Below are positions 46,516 to 54,751 of a stretch of 64,000 nt of DNA, in pieces. Numbering within the stretch: the stretch's first letter is position 1; every line of letters begins with the position of its first letter. Source of the stretch: Pedobacter sp. SYSU D00535 (GTDB taxonomy: Bacteria > Bacteroidota > Bacteroidia > Sphingobacteriales > Sphingobacteriaceae); the NCBI RefSeq assembly GCF_017355855.1, contig NZ_JAFEWD010000002.1, forward strand, positions 434,001 through 498,000, in the 5' to 3' direction. Below the pieces are notes generated by a model, which was not told the origin of the DNA, searched no databases, and saw nothing but the letters and a program-made list of their open reading frames with translations. The position numbers and the translations under genes were made by a program.

Positions 46516-47574
46516 CTAATACTTGTTTTTTTTGTTGTGGAGAATTTGAAGGAGATCCGGGCCTACGGCTTCCTCTAGTAGCAGATCGCCTGAGACCTGA
46601 GGGGCAGACAGGCCTTCGCCCCAACTATCAGGTGCAGTGAAGATCCGGGCCTCATCCCAAAGGCCTGCCTTAATAAATAGTTCCAGCGTTTTTACACCAC
46701 CTTCTACAATGAGCGATTGAATGTCCATCAGGTATAGTTGATAGGATATCAATTGTGGGAGGTAATGATCAAAATCTTCGACTTCGAGGAATTTCAGGTG
46801 CTCCTTCGTTTCCGTCTTGATAGAGTTGAATACAATTGTCTCTTGACTTCCGTCGAACAGATTCAAATTTTGTGGCAGCTCTAAATTTCGGTCAATTACG
46901 ATTCTCTTGGGATTTCTTCCCGGCCAGTCGCGGGCGGTCAGTGAGGGATTATCGATAAGTGCTGTGTTTTTCCCAATCAGGATAGCATCTTCCTCTGTCC
47001 GACAACGGTGGCTCAATACTTTTGCGGCACTTGAGCTAATCCACCGTTGCGATCCGTTTTCTGGAGCAAAACGTTTATCTGCAGTCTGTGCCCATTTTAA
47101 AATGATATAAGGCCGTTGTTTTTTGACCCGGGTAAAAAAGCGTCGGTTCAGGAACTCCGACTCTTCACGCAGGATATTCTCTTCTACTTTTACCCCGGCA
47201 GCACGCAGCTTTTCTATTCCACGGCCGTTGACATGTTCGAACGGATCGGGGCAACTTACTACGACGTGCGGAATCCCATAACGGATGATTAAATCTGCAC
47301 ATGGAGGCGTTTTTCCATAATGAGCACACGGTTCTAAGCTTACATAAATCGTAGATTCCTTTAGTAGGGATTCTGCGTTGGAATAATGTTGCAGCACCCA
47401 GTTTACTGCGTTCACCTCTGCATGCGGTCCTCCATACTTCTCGTGATAGCCTTCTCCTATGATTTTGTTATGATGAACGATGACAGCCCCCACCATCGGG
47501 TTAGGACTTACCGAACCCGCTCCTAAAGCAGCAAGTTCGAGGCAGCGCCTGATGTATACAGTAGATTCTTCCAA
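46516..47574 (-). CDS. ribD: Riboflavin biosynthesis deaminase/reductase
   Basis: A 352-residue bifunctional RibD. The N-terminal deaminase has the zinc set H51-A-E53 and PCAHYGKTPPC (Cys83, Cys92). The C-terminal reductase (about 150–352) has LKWAQTADKRFAP and SLIVEGGVKTLELFI. It makes two consecutive steps of riboflavin synthesis in the cytoplasm. No other rib gene is adjacent. It is divergent from prmC. Confidence 0.96.
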   Translation of the reverse strand: MEESTVYIRRCLELAALGAGSVSPNPMVGAVIVHHNKIIGEGYHEKYGGPHAEVNAVNWVLQHYSNAESLLKESTIYVSLEPCAHYGKTPPCADLIIRYGIPHVVVSCPDPFEHVNGRGIEKLRAAGVKVEENILREESEFLNRRFFTRVKKQRPYIILKWAQTADKRFAPENGSQRWISSSAAKVLSHRCRTEEDAILIGKNTALIDNPSLTARDWPGRNPKRIVIDRNLELPQNLNLFDGSQETIVFNSIKTETKEHLKFLEVEDFDHYLPQLISYQLYLMDIQSLIVEGGVKTLELFIKAGLWDEARIFTAPDSWGEGLSAPQVSGDLLLEEAVGPDLLQILHNKKNKY

Positions 47575-47814
47575 ACTTATTTTTTTAGCAATATGTGCAA
47601 CGAGTAGCGTCGCGTATTTCTCCGCCCCGCTCTACTTTTGTCTTTCGAGAACAATTATAATCATCAACATCGGTAAATGATACCGGCTTGAGAAAATTGA
47701 GAACAGTTATTGGCTACTGACTGTTCATCTAAAAAATCTGACCTTCTCCACTATAGATCAGAGAAGGGGGACAAAACCAAGCAAATTCACATTTTTATTT
47801 ACTTTGCCAGAATT

Positions 47815-48687
47815 ATGACGTTAGCCGAAATCGAGTCTATTTATATTGAGCAACTACCCCCAATGTATGAAAGGGACGAAGCAAAAAATCTTGCTGGAAT
47901 GGCAATTGAACACGTGTGCGGGCTTTCCAGAAGTTTCATCATGCTTCACAAGGCTCACGAGTTAACTATGAAGGAGGAAACCTCCCTGATTCGCGTACTG
48001 GACGAACTCCGTTTTGGTATCCCCTTGCAATACGTATTGGGCGAGGCGGATTTTTACGGTTTGAAGCTTAAAGTGAACTCGAGCGTGTTAATTCCCCGTC
48101 CTGAAACAGAGGAACTGGTACACTGGGTGATCCAGGATTATCAAACCTTGCCCGAATCCCTGGATAAGGATTATGGAATCAGTGTGCTTGATATAGGGAC
48201 AGGCAGCGGCTGTATTCCTATCGCCATTAAGAAGAACTTGCCTCATGCAGATGTTTCTGCTTTTGATATTTCTGATGGCGCCATCGAAACCGCTATTCAA
48301 AATGCAGTAAGTAATCAAACAGAGGTGCATTTTTTCAAAGCCGACGTCCTGGATACTCATTTAAATTTACTTCCATTAACTTTTAACGTGATCATTAGTA
48401 ATCCGCCTTACATCATGGAGTCAGAGAAAGAGCAGATGCACAAAAATGTGCTCGACCACGAGCCAGCGTCTGCATTGTTTGTTCCTAACGATGACCCACT
48501 AGTTTTTTACAAAAGGATTGCCGACTTTTCACTAAAACATCTGAACGCAGGAGGAGCCCTGTTCCTGGAAATTAATGAGCGGCTTGGATCTGCCATGTTT
48601 GAGATGCTCAATAGCAAAGGGTTTGAGGTAGAGCTACGGAAAGATGCACAGGGAAAAGATCGGATGGTGAAAGCCGTGTTAAACTAA
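47815..48687 (+). CDS. prmC: Peptide chain release factor N5-glutamine methyltransferase
   Basis: A 290-residue PrmC: an N-terminal helical domain, then a SAM-binding domain with VLIPRPETEELV, LDIGTGSGCIPIAI and NPPY at 196–199. It methylates Gln in the GGQ motif of release factors. ATG 47815 is used, 105 bases inside the longest frame, because it begins the family homology (MTLAEIESIYIEQLPP). Confidence 0.96.
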   Translation: MTLAEIESIYIEQLPPMYERDEAKNLAGMAIEHVCGLSRSFIMLHKAHELTMKEETSLIRVLDELRFGIPLQYVLGEADFYGLKLKVNSSVLIPRPETEELVHWVIQDYQTLPESLDKDYGISVLDIGTGSGCIPIAIKKNLPHADVSAFDISDGAIETAIQNAVSNQTEVHFFKADVLDTHLNLLPLTFNVIISNPPYIMESEKEQMHKNVLDHEPASALFVPNDDPLVFYKRIADFSLKHLNAGGALFLEINERLGSAMFEMLNSKGFEVELRKDAQGKDRMVKAVLN

Positions 48688-48771
48688 GGTTTAGTGATCG
48701 ACATTGCCGCTGAGGATAGTTTAACGCTCTTTGCTCAGGAAAAATGATAGCCACTTTCTTATTACAGGGTT

Positions 48772-48800
48772 TTGAGGGCATACAAAAAATCCTACATTTG
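48772..48800 (+). promoter_or_regulatory. Bacteroidota promoter of the aldo/keto reductase gene
   Basis: TTG at 48772–48774 and TACATTTG at 48793–48800, spaced by 18 bases, with the start codon 28 bases downstream. Confidence 0.7.
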
Positions 48801-48827
48801 ACACCGTTTAAATAGTAATCGATATTC

Positions 48828-49862
48828 ATGTCATCCTCAAAAACTCAAACTACAACATCTTTACCTCCTGTAATTTTTGGAACCAGTGGATTGGGAAATT
48901 TATATACCGCCCTGGATGAGTCAGTAAAATGCGAGATTGTTGGCAAGGCTGTAGCGCATTCTAAAGGTAAGGCTGTTTTTGATTCTGCAGGGAAATATGG
49001 CGCCGGACTTTCATTAGAGGCGCTTGGAAATTGTTTGAGAAAATTAGAGGTGAAGCCTGAGGATGTTATCATCAGCAATAAATTGGGTTGGTATCGCACG
49101 GAGCTCCGCACCCCGGAACCAACTTTTGAGCCTGGTGTATGGCGAGATATCAAGCACGATGCTGTACAGAAAATATCTTACGAGGGCATCCTCGAGTGTT
49201 TCGAACAGGGGAATGAATTATTGAATGGCTATATACCACAACTGGTATCAGTACATGATCCGGACGAATATCTGGCAACAGCCAAAACCAAAGAGGAACG
49301 GTTGAAGCTTTATCAGGATATCTTGAAGGCCTATACAGCTCTGTCTGAATTAAAAGCCGAGGGTAGGGTAGAGGCGATTGGAGTGGGCGCCAAGGACTGG
49401 ACGATCATTAAGGAGATCTACCAAGATGTGAAACTTGATTGGGTAATGATTGCAAATAGTATGACCGTTCACAGTCACCCTGCAGATTTACTTGCTTTTA
49501 TGGAGCAGTTACACTCGGATGGTGTTCAGATAATTAATTCAGCAGTATTCAATGCTGGATTTCTGATCGGCGGTGATTATTATAACTACAAATTGATTGA
49601 TCCGCTACTGCCTGAAAATCAGGCCCTGTTTCAATGGAGAGAAGAATTCTTCAACCTTTGTCACGACTTCAATATCAAGCCAGCGGAGGCTTGTGTGTAT
49701 TTTGGACTTCGGGCACCGGGGGTTTGCAGCATTGCGTTAAGCACCACCAATCCCGACCGGATTGAGGGTAATATCGAAATGGCTTACAAAGAAATTACTC
49801 CTGCTTTTTGGGCGGCGATGAAGGAAAAGGGTTTAATCAGGAACGACTATAAATATGTATAG
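48828..49862 (+). CDS. Aldo/keto reductase, aldose 1-dehydrogenase-like
   Basis: A 344-residue AKR barrel with the catalytic tetrad: Asp52 and Tyr57 in FDSAGKYG, Lys85 in IISNKLGW, His143 in VSVHDPDEY. The GGDYYNY segment after the barrel core and the length resemble D-threo-aldose 1-dehydrogenase and pyridoxal 4-dehydrogenase types, which oxidise sugars such as L-fucose or arabinose. The substrate is only inferred. It is monocistronic with its own promoter. Confidence 0.88.
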   Translation: MSSSKTQTTTSLPPVIFGTSGLGNLYTALDESVKCEIVGKAVAHSKGKAVFDSAGKYGAGLSLEALGNCLRKLEVKPEDVIISNKLGWYRTELRTPEPTFEPGVWRDIKHDAVQKISYEGILECFEQGNELLNGYIPQLVSVHDPDEYLATAKTKEERLKLYQDILKAYTALSELKAEGRVEAIGVGAKDWTIIKEIYQDVKLDWVMIANSMTVHSHPADLLAFMEQLHSDGVQIINSAVFNAGFLIGGDYYNYKLIDPLLPENQALFQWREEFFNLCHDFNIKPAEACVYFGLRAPGVCSIALSTTNPDRIEGNIEMAYKEITPAFWAAMKEKGLIRNDYKYV

Positions 49863-49881
49863 TCATTCCTGCCTATAACTC

Positions 49882-50250
49882 TTATTGCTTTACGAAAATC
49901 TTCGAAGCCCGGCTACTTCCATCCGTATAGATAACGAAGTAAGATCCGGAGGCTAGTTTCGAAACATCAATTTTTGCTTTGGTTGTTCCAGCTTCAAGTG
50001 TGTGGGACGAAACTTTTTTACCTGAAGCATCTGTTATGTCGATGGTGGAACCTGTTTGTGCTTCAGAAACAGTAAGACTCAGTTCTTTTGTCACCACACC
50101 TGGTTCAATCTCAAGACTGATACTGGCCTTGTTGATCTCTCTTACTGTTGATAGTTCGCTTCCATAGGGTACCTCTCCATATGACACTGTTACAACCAGA
50201 GTCAATAACATGATTTTCAAAATCAAATGCGGCCTTCCAAATTTTCTCAT
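49882..50250 (-). CDS. Small secreted protein made mostly of a T9SS-type sorting domain
   Basis: A 122-residue protein: a signal peptide (ILKIMLLTLVVTVSYG), a linker of about 40 residues, then the T9SS type A-like C-terminal fold: SGKKVSSHTLEAG, KIDVSKLASGSYFVIY and a KIFVKQ end. The cargo region that normally precedes the sorting domain is essentially absent. It may be a remnant of a larger protein or a functional mini-cargo. It converges on the aldo/keto reductase. Confidence 0.75.
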   Translation of the reverse strand: MRKFGRPHLILKIMLLTLVVTVSYGEVPYGSELSTVREINKASISLEIEPGVVTKELSLTVSEAQTGSTIDITDASGKKVSSHTLEAGTTKAKIDVSKLASGSYFVIYTDGSSRASKIFVKQ

Positions 50251-50572
50251 TTCTTTATTTGTTGTAGATGAGCTTTTTACGCCCGTATTGTGACCTGTGT
50301 TACATGTTTTCTGATTATATCTAAAACCTTCTCGTATAACTGGCCCTATCGGTAAAAACTAAGAGGTGGATCACTTGTTTATTAATGACAAATTCTACAT
50401 CTATGAGCACACTTTTCTCTTTTCTTCGCAATTTGTTCTTCTCGAAGAGATCCCGGTTCAAGGATAATAATAGTCAGGTTTTGAACATGTGGAGCAAGTT
50501 GGCCAGTAAATAGTTTGTAATAAATAGAGGTAACTTTTTTCTGTGTTCAGAAGTATACATCCATTACTTACT
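50251..50572. other. 322-base region between genes, with a possible small frame
   Basis: It separates the sorting-domain protein gene from the 92-residue gene. The only coding candidate is a 36-codon frame at 50403–50513. No clear promoter box, terminator or repeat was found. Confidence 0.5.
50403..50513 (+). CDS. Possible micro-protein, unknown function
   Basis: A 36-residue frame (MSTLFSFLRNLFFSKRSRFK...) with an amphipathic, basic helix-like start and TAG at 50511–50513. No ribosome binding site or homology can be claimed. It is listed because it fills a gap; it may be chance. Confidence 0.25.
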   Translation: MSTLFSFLRNLFFSKRSRFKDNNSQVLNMWSKLASK

Positions 50573-50851
50573 ATGGATATCTATACTTATCTTTCTCTTT
50601 CTCCTCAGGAGCAAGCCGAGCTTGTATTTAGTGAATCATCCCTATCACATCGCCAATGTGATAATTTCCTGGTAATGCTCCATACTGTAGGCGATTTTTA
50701 CGTAGAGGTATTTTATAATCCCGCCAACAACGATATCATCAAAATGCACCCGTTCCAAAGCCGCATTTTGTTAGAACCCTATCTCGATAATCTCGACATC
50801 CCTCAAGATCTTACCGTTTTCAAGAGTGCAGATGAAGATCAGCTACTGTAA
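50573..50851 (+). CDS. Small protein of unknown function
   Basis: A 92-residue protein from ATG 50573 (MDIYTYLSLSPQEQAELVF...), probably a mixed alpha/beta fold with a FYVEVFYNPANNDIIKMHPF strand pair. It is not a family known to me. Its end overlaps the convergent response regulator gene by 9 bases. The frame continues upstream to a GTG-type start at 50543, which is less likely. Confidence 0.7.
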   Translation: MDIYTYLSLSPQEQAELVFSESSLSHRQCDNFLVMLHTVGDFYVEVFYNPANNDIIKMHPFQSRILLEPYLDNLDIPQDLTVFKSADEDQLL

Positions 50852-51250
50852 GCTGATCTCTTTCTCCAGCAGCAGGTAAAGTTCCTCCTTAGTAATGGGC
50901 TTTATTTTGTAACCTGATACTGTTGCGTAGTGCTTGTATAGCTCCATATCCCTCGGGTTTACAGAGGATGTACAGATATAGATCGTAATCCTTTCTTTTC
51001 CAAAGGAGTTTCCTGAAAACTGGTCCAAAAACTCCCATCCGTTCATCACGGGCATATCCAGGTCCAGAAATACCAAATCGGGTAGTAGTTCCGGATGATG
51101 CTTGTTCTCTAAAAAATAGTCTAACGCTTCCCTGCCATTAGGAAAGGGTAGAATCGCATCAATAATTTTCGTCGATTCCAGTAATTTGGTGATAATGAAT
51201 TGGAAGAGCTTATCATCATCAATCACACTCACCGTTGATAATCTTTTCAT
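50843..51250 (-). CDS. Orphan response regulator (single REC)
   Basis: A 135-residue receiver only: VSVIDDDKLFQF with the acidic pair, acceptor Asp in VFLDLDMPVMNGWEFL, switch Thr/Ser in ICTSSVNP, and Lys in YKIKPI. All REC residues are intact. It lacks an output domain and no kinase is adjacent. Similar stand-alone regulators in Bacteroidota are annotated as response regulators of unknown target. Confidence 0.88.
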   Translation of the reverse strand: MKRLSTVSVIDDDKLFQFIITKLLESTKIIDAILPFPNGREALDYFLENKHHPELLPDLVFLDLDMPVMNGWEFLDQFSGNSFGKERITIYICTSSVNPRDMELYKHYATVSGYKIKPITKEELYLLLEKEISLQ

Positions 51251-51420
51251 TGTTCCTGAGTTTTATCGAGCGATAATTCAAGAAAGTCCTTATTACGCGC
51301 TGCAAGTACCAATGGTTATGCTTTTTCCCAATTTGTAATAGTTGTTGCCCTCCCCTTAAAACAATTCCATAGGAGGCACCGTAAAAGGCTGAACCACTTA
51401 ATTAGAACACACTTGGATAT

Positions 51421-51961
51421 ATGAAGGATTTTTTTGGGATGAAGCTAGTTCCGGATCGTGAAGAAGAACGCCTGAAAAATTTGTGGTCCTATAGAATTAT
51501 AAGTTCCGGGCCTGAACCTGCATTTCATCAGCTGGCCGCTGTTACTGGTTCTTTGTTTAATGTCCCCGTAGCTATGATCAATTTCGTGGATGGAGATCGT
51601 GTGTGGACGAAAGCTACCGCAAACGGAGAAACGGGACTGGAGGTTCAAAGGGGAACATGTTTATGTTCGCTTACCATTCTGAAAAGCGAGATAACGGTCT
51701 GGGAAGACGTGAGTAAACTGAAGACGATGCATTGGGACGGCTTAATTACCCGACCTGGCAGTTTTCGTTTTTATGCCGCTGCTCCGATAGTGTCAAAAGA
51801 AGGGTTACCTCGGCACGGTTGGTATTGTCGATTATTTTTCAAGAGAATTCAAACGAGAGGAGTATTTTAAACTTCGGTGGATAGCGGATAAAGTAAGCAA
51901 ACAGTTAGAGAAAAGATTGGCTGAGAGCCCTGCTGGAATAAATAATTTTATTTTTTTGTAA
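51421..51961 (+). pseudogene. GAF-domain sensor with a frameshift
   Basis: The frame from ATG 51421 gives a GAF domain start (PVAMINFVDGDRVWTKATANGE, LCSLTI, FYAAAPIVSKEGLP), then loses homology at about residue 130 and stops at 51870. In the +1 frame from 51809 the text continues LGTVGIVDYFSREFKREEY to TAA 51959–51961, the expected rest of the GAF domain. One extra base or two missing bases near 51805–51810 explains this. It is either a real frameshift or a sequencing error. The intact gene would be a small GAF-only sensor. Confidence 0.75.
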
Positions 51962-52009
51962 CCTCTAGAAGGGGATGCTTCGTATACAGACTGTCTAACT
52001 AAGAAAACT

Positions 52010-52282
52010 ATGGCAATCAAGACTGAGACTTCCGTCGGTAAAAAAGTGAATCATTCTATACTTGCTTTTTCTCACCAGGCTACTCAAGCTTATAGGTACT
52101 TTACCAAGGAAGACTTTCTTTTTATGATGTCTGACATGTCGTTGGAAGATATCCTTCTCGACCTCGCTCGCTTTAAAGACCTTGAGGAATATGAGATTTG
52201 TGAAAAAATCAAATTTGTTGCTCAGGAGAAAGAAAAAATGGAGAGTTTGGATCTGATCAGTTTGAAGGAGATTCTTTTCTAA
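52010..52282 (+). CDS. Small protein of unknown function
   Basis: A 90-residue protein starting MAIKTETSVGKKVNHSILAF, mostly helical (FTKEDFLFMMSDMSLEDILLDLARFKDLEEY). No family is recognised. It follows the frameshifted GAF gene by 48 bases and could be in the same transcript. Confidence 0.6.
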   Translation: MAIKTETSVGKKVNHSILAFSHQATQAYRYFTKEDFLFMMSDMSLEDILLDLARFKDLEEYEICEKIKFVAQEKEKMESLDLISLKEILF

Positions 52283-52501
52283 TTACTTCCCTGCAACTAT
52301 TTTAAGCCTCAATCTGTAGAGACGTGGTTTTCTACTACAGCATTATGTGGATTGTTCCAGCAGTTTTGGTTCCATATTGTGTTTGGAAGGCTAAAAAACA
52401 GCATGTAATTTTGTGGCATACTTATTCTGATTGGGGTCGTAGTGAGAGCGTAATAATTTGTTAACCTGTTTAAATCTACCTGAGGGTACAAATGTGACTG
52501 T

Positions 52502-53944
52502 ATGAGAGGACTAAATTTAGTGGCATTGCTATGCCTTCCGCTGACCTTTTCTTCCTGCCAGAAAGAAGAAATTTCTGAAATTCAAGTAGCAGACAGCTCG
52601 GCAACCAAGTTGAGTTTTAAAGACGTAGCGGTATCGGCCGTCGCAAATTCTTCAACCAGAGGCCTTTCCGACCGACGTAGCTACCTTGATGGCCAAATAA
52701 AAAGTCATGCCGCTAAAAAAGCTGTGCTGAAACTGGGAGCGGGAAAGTATCTTATTTCGGATGCTATTGCATTGCCCTCTAATACCATGATTGAAGGAGT
52801 GGGGCCGGAGACGGAGATTATTCTCTCGGGAGGTACGAAACCTCAGCGGAATGTGTTTCGCATCCATAAGGGAGCCAGTAATATTAGGCTTTCTAAGTTA
52901 AAGCTGAATGCTAATCAAGCGGAGAATTTGGGCGCAAGTTTAGTCCCTTTGTTGATTTACGAGGGGGTGACCGGAGTTACCCTGGAAAATGTTACTGTTG
53001 CTGGGGGAAGAGATCGTGGTGTAGTTCAGGTATTGGGACTTAATCATGCTCAAACCAGTAACCTCAAATTTTTGAACTGTTCATTTCCTGAATCCGGGCG
53101 TACCGCTATAGAATTGCGGGGAACAAAGAATACAGTTATTTCCAAATGTACTTTTGAGAATTGGGGAACTCAAAATCCTAATTCACCCGCCATTCAACTC
53201 CAAAGTCAGGACAATATCAACGTACAAATCACTGAAAATACGTTTAATAATACCAAAGGGATTCAGTTTGCAATCGAATCCGCTGCCGCCTACGTATTGG
53301 ATTCGAAGATCTCGAACAATAAACTTAATGATTTGAAGCATCTAGGGGGAAATGGTATCTCGGGGTATTTCAAAAATACAGAAATTAGCAGCAACACCTT
53401 TAACGGTGGTATAGGTAACCACAGAAGTGGGTTAGAAATTTTTGGGGTTAAGAACAGTATGATCTCCAATACTATTTCTGCCGGAAGTATTGCAATTGCT
53501 CCCGGATCTAAAGAGGATGGTTCTCACATATTAATTAAAAACAACAATGTGAAAACCAAAGGCGCCAACAATGCCGGAATTCTGATGGGAAACGGGAAGT
53601 ACAACCTTCATAATATTACCGTTGCTAATAATGTAGTTGATACCCGTGCTTCCACAGGAAACTCTTCTGCTATTGTGGTCGGCACTTATGGGATACCGAG
53701 GGTTGTAAATGATGTAAAGGTAGAAGCTAATACGCTTTATTCAAACGCTTTTTGTATTCGTCTCGAGTCTTTGCCGGTGAGTAAAAACATTTTTCTCAGC
53801 AATAATATATGCAAAGCAGGTATGAGTTGGCTGGGTATTGTTACCAACTCGTTTAGCAATATTCAGGCAACCGGAAATATCAAGGAAATGAAGAACAAGG
53901 GGATTATCTACAGTAAACCGATGCCCAAAGTAATTGAAAGATAA
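52502..53944 (+). CDS. Right-handed beta-helix lipoprotein
   Basis: A 480-residue protein with a lipoprotein signal (LPLTFSSCQKEE, Cys19) and a pectate-lyase-like start (SYLDGQIKSHAAKKAVLKL...LGAGKYLIS, ALPSNTMIEGVGPETEI). From about residue 120 to 460 there are repeated coils with NN and SN ladders (ENTFNNTKG, SNNTISAG, IKNNNVKT, NVVDTR), the mark of a parallel beta-helix. It may be a polysaccharide lyase-like or binding protein. Catalytic residues cannot be assigned. It is monocistronic with a strong terminator. Confidence 0.85.
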   Translation: MRGLNLVALLCLPLTFSSCQKEEISEIQVADSSATKLSFKDVAVSAVANSSTRGLSDRRSYLDGQIKSHAAKKAVLKLGAGKYLISDAIALPSNTMIEGVGPETEIILSGGTKPQRNVFRIHKGASNIRLSKLKLNANQAENLGASLVPLLIYEGVTGVTLENVTVAGGRDRGVVQVLGLNHAQTSNLKFLNCSFPESGRTAIELRGTKNTVISKCTFENWGTQNPNSPAIQLQSQDNINVQITENTFNNTKGIQFAIESAAAYVLDSKISNNKLNDLKHLGGNGISGYFKNTEISSNTFNGGIGNHRSGLEIFGVKNSMISNTISAGSIAIAPGSKEDGSHILIKNNNVKTKGANNAGILMGNGKYNLHNITVANNVVDTRASTGNSSAIVVGTYGIPRVVNDVKVEANTLYSNAFCIRLESLPVSKNIFLSNNICKAGMSWLGIVTNSFSNIQATGNIKEMKNKGIIYSKPMPKVIER

Positions 53945-53965
53945 TTTATATTGATGTAGGGTTGT

Positions 53966-53999
53966 AGGAGTAGCCGGTTATCCGGTTACTCCTTTTTTT
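53966..53999 (+). terminator. Rho-independent terminator after the beta-helix gene
   Basis: A 12-bp stem AGGAGTAGCCGG/CCGGTTACTCCT (one G·U pair) with loop TTAT, followed by a run of seven T. It begins 22 bases after the stop codon. Confidence 0.93.
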
Positions 54000-54089
54000 G
54001 TGAAAGTTTGATTTGGTTTTCAGTGGTCACAAAGAACCTTCAAACTATTTTCATCCTCTGTTTGTGACTCTGCTCATGAAGGTTTTATT

Positions 54090-54683
54090 TTAATCCAATC
54101 CGCTTACCCCACCAGAAACTACCAGTTTCATCGCCTCACTGGCAGACATCGCTAATGGTTGAACTTTTTCGGCTTTAACGATACATAACTGACCCGCAAA
54201 GGAGTAGGAGAAGGGGAAGTAAACGGCAACTTCTCCCGGAAGGTTAATTCTCGAAAGGTCTTTATGTGTGATAAAGCCGATTTGCTTTAAGCCCGTTTCA
54301 TTTATCTCAACTACCACCGGTTCATTAAACTTTTTTTCATCGCCCACAAAGGCTTCAGTTAAATCTTTTATTGAGGAGTAGAGAAAGTTAAAGAGGGGAA
54401 GTCTATGGAACCACCTTGAAAACCAGGCTTTAATAGGGTCGGTAATGAAATTGGTGACGACAATTCCAGCAATCAGGATGATGACAATTACAGTTAGTAT
54501 CCCAAGACCCGGAATGTAAACCGGCTCGCCCGTTGTCGGATTGATCCATAAATTACTAAGATTCAGAGTATTGTCTATAGAAGAGAAGATCCAATAGATC
54601 AGGAAGATAGCGGCGCCTATCGGTACTACCACTAAAACTCCCTTTATAAAATAGTTAAATAATGACCTGAATATTCTGTTCAT
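54090..54683 (-). CDS. DUF502 family membrane protein
   Basis: A 197-residue protein with two N-terminal hydrophobic segments (FIKGVLVVVPIGAAIFLIYWI and ILTVIVIILIAGIVVTNFI), then the DUF502 features PLFNFLYSSIKDLTEAFVGD and INLPGEVAVYFPFSYSFAG. DUF502 proteins are inner-membrane proteins of unknown function, common in Bacteroidota and plants. A minus-strand TACTTTTG box precedes it. It is 68 bases after murF-alr on the same strand. Confidence 0.92.
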   Translation of the reverse strand: MNRIFRSLFNYFIKGVLVVVPIGAAIFLIYWIFSSIDNTLNLSNLWINPTTGEPVYIPGLGILTVIVIILIAGIVVTNFITDPIKAWFSRWFHRLPLFNFLYSSIKDLTEAFVGDEKKFNEPVVVEINETGLKQIGFITHKDLSRINLPGEVAVYFPFSYSFAGQLCIVKAEKVQPLAMSASEAMKLVVSGGVSGLD

Positions 54684-54702
54684 CAGTGCTATGAATAAGT
54701 CG

Positions 54703-54710
54703 CAAAAGTA
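54703..54710 (-). promoter_or_regulatory. Possible -7 element of the DUF502 gene
   Basis: The minus strand reads TACTTTTG, a TAnnTTTG match, 20 bases before the start. A second match, TATTTTTG, lies at 54724–54731. No good TTG -33 element was found. Confidence 0.45.
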
Positions 54711-54751
54711 AAATTAAAAAACGCAAAAATATGCTGAATGAGATATCCGCC

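Noticed and set aside
47682-47730. Short inverted repeat GAACAGT/ACTGTTC between ribD and prmC.
   Set aside because: Seven bp with a long loop and no T-run; too weak for a regulatory or terminator claim.
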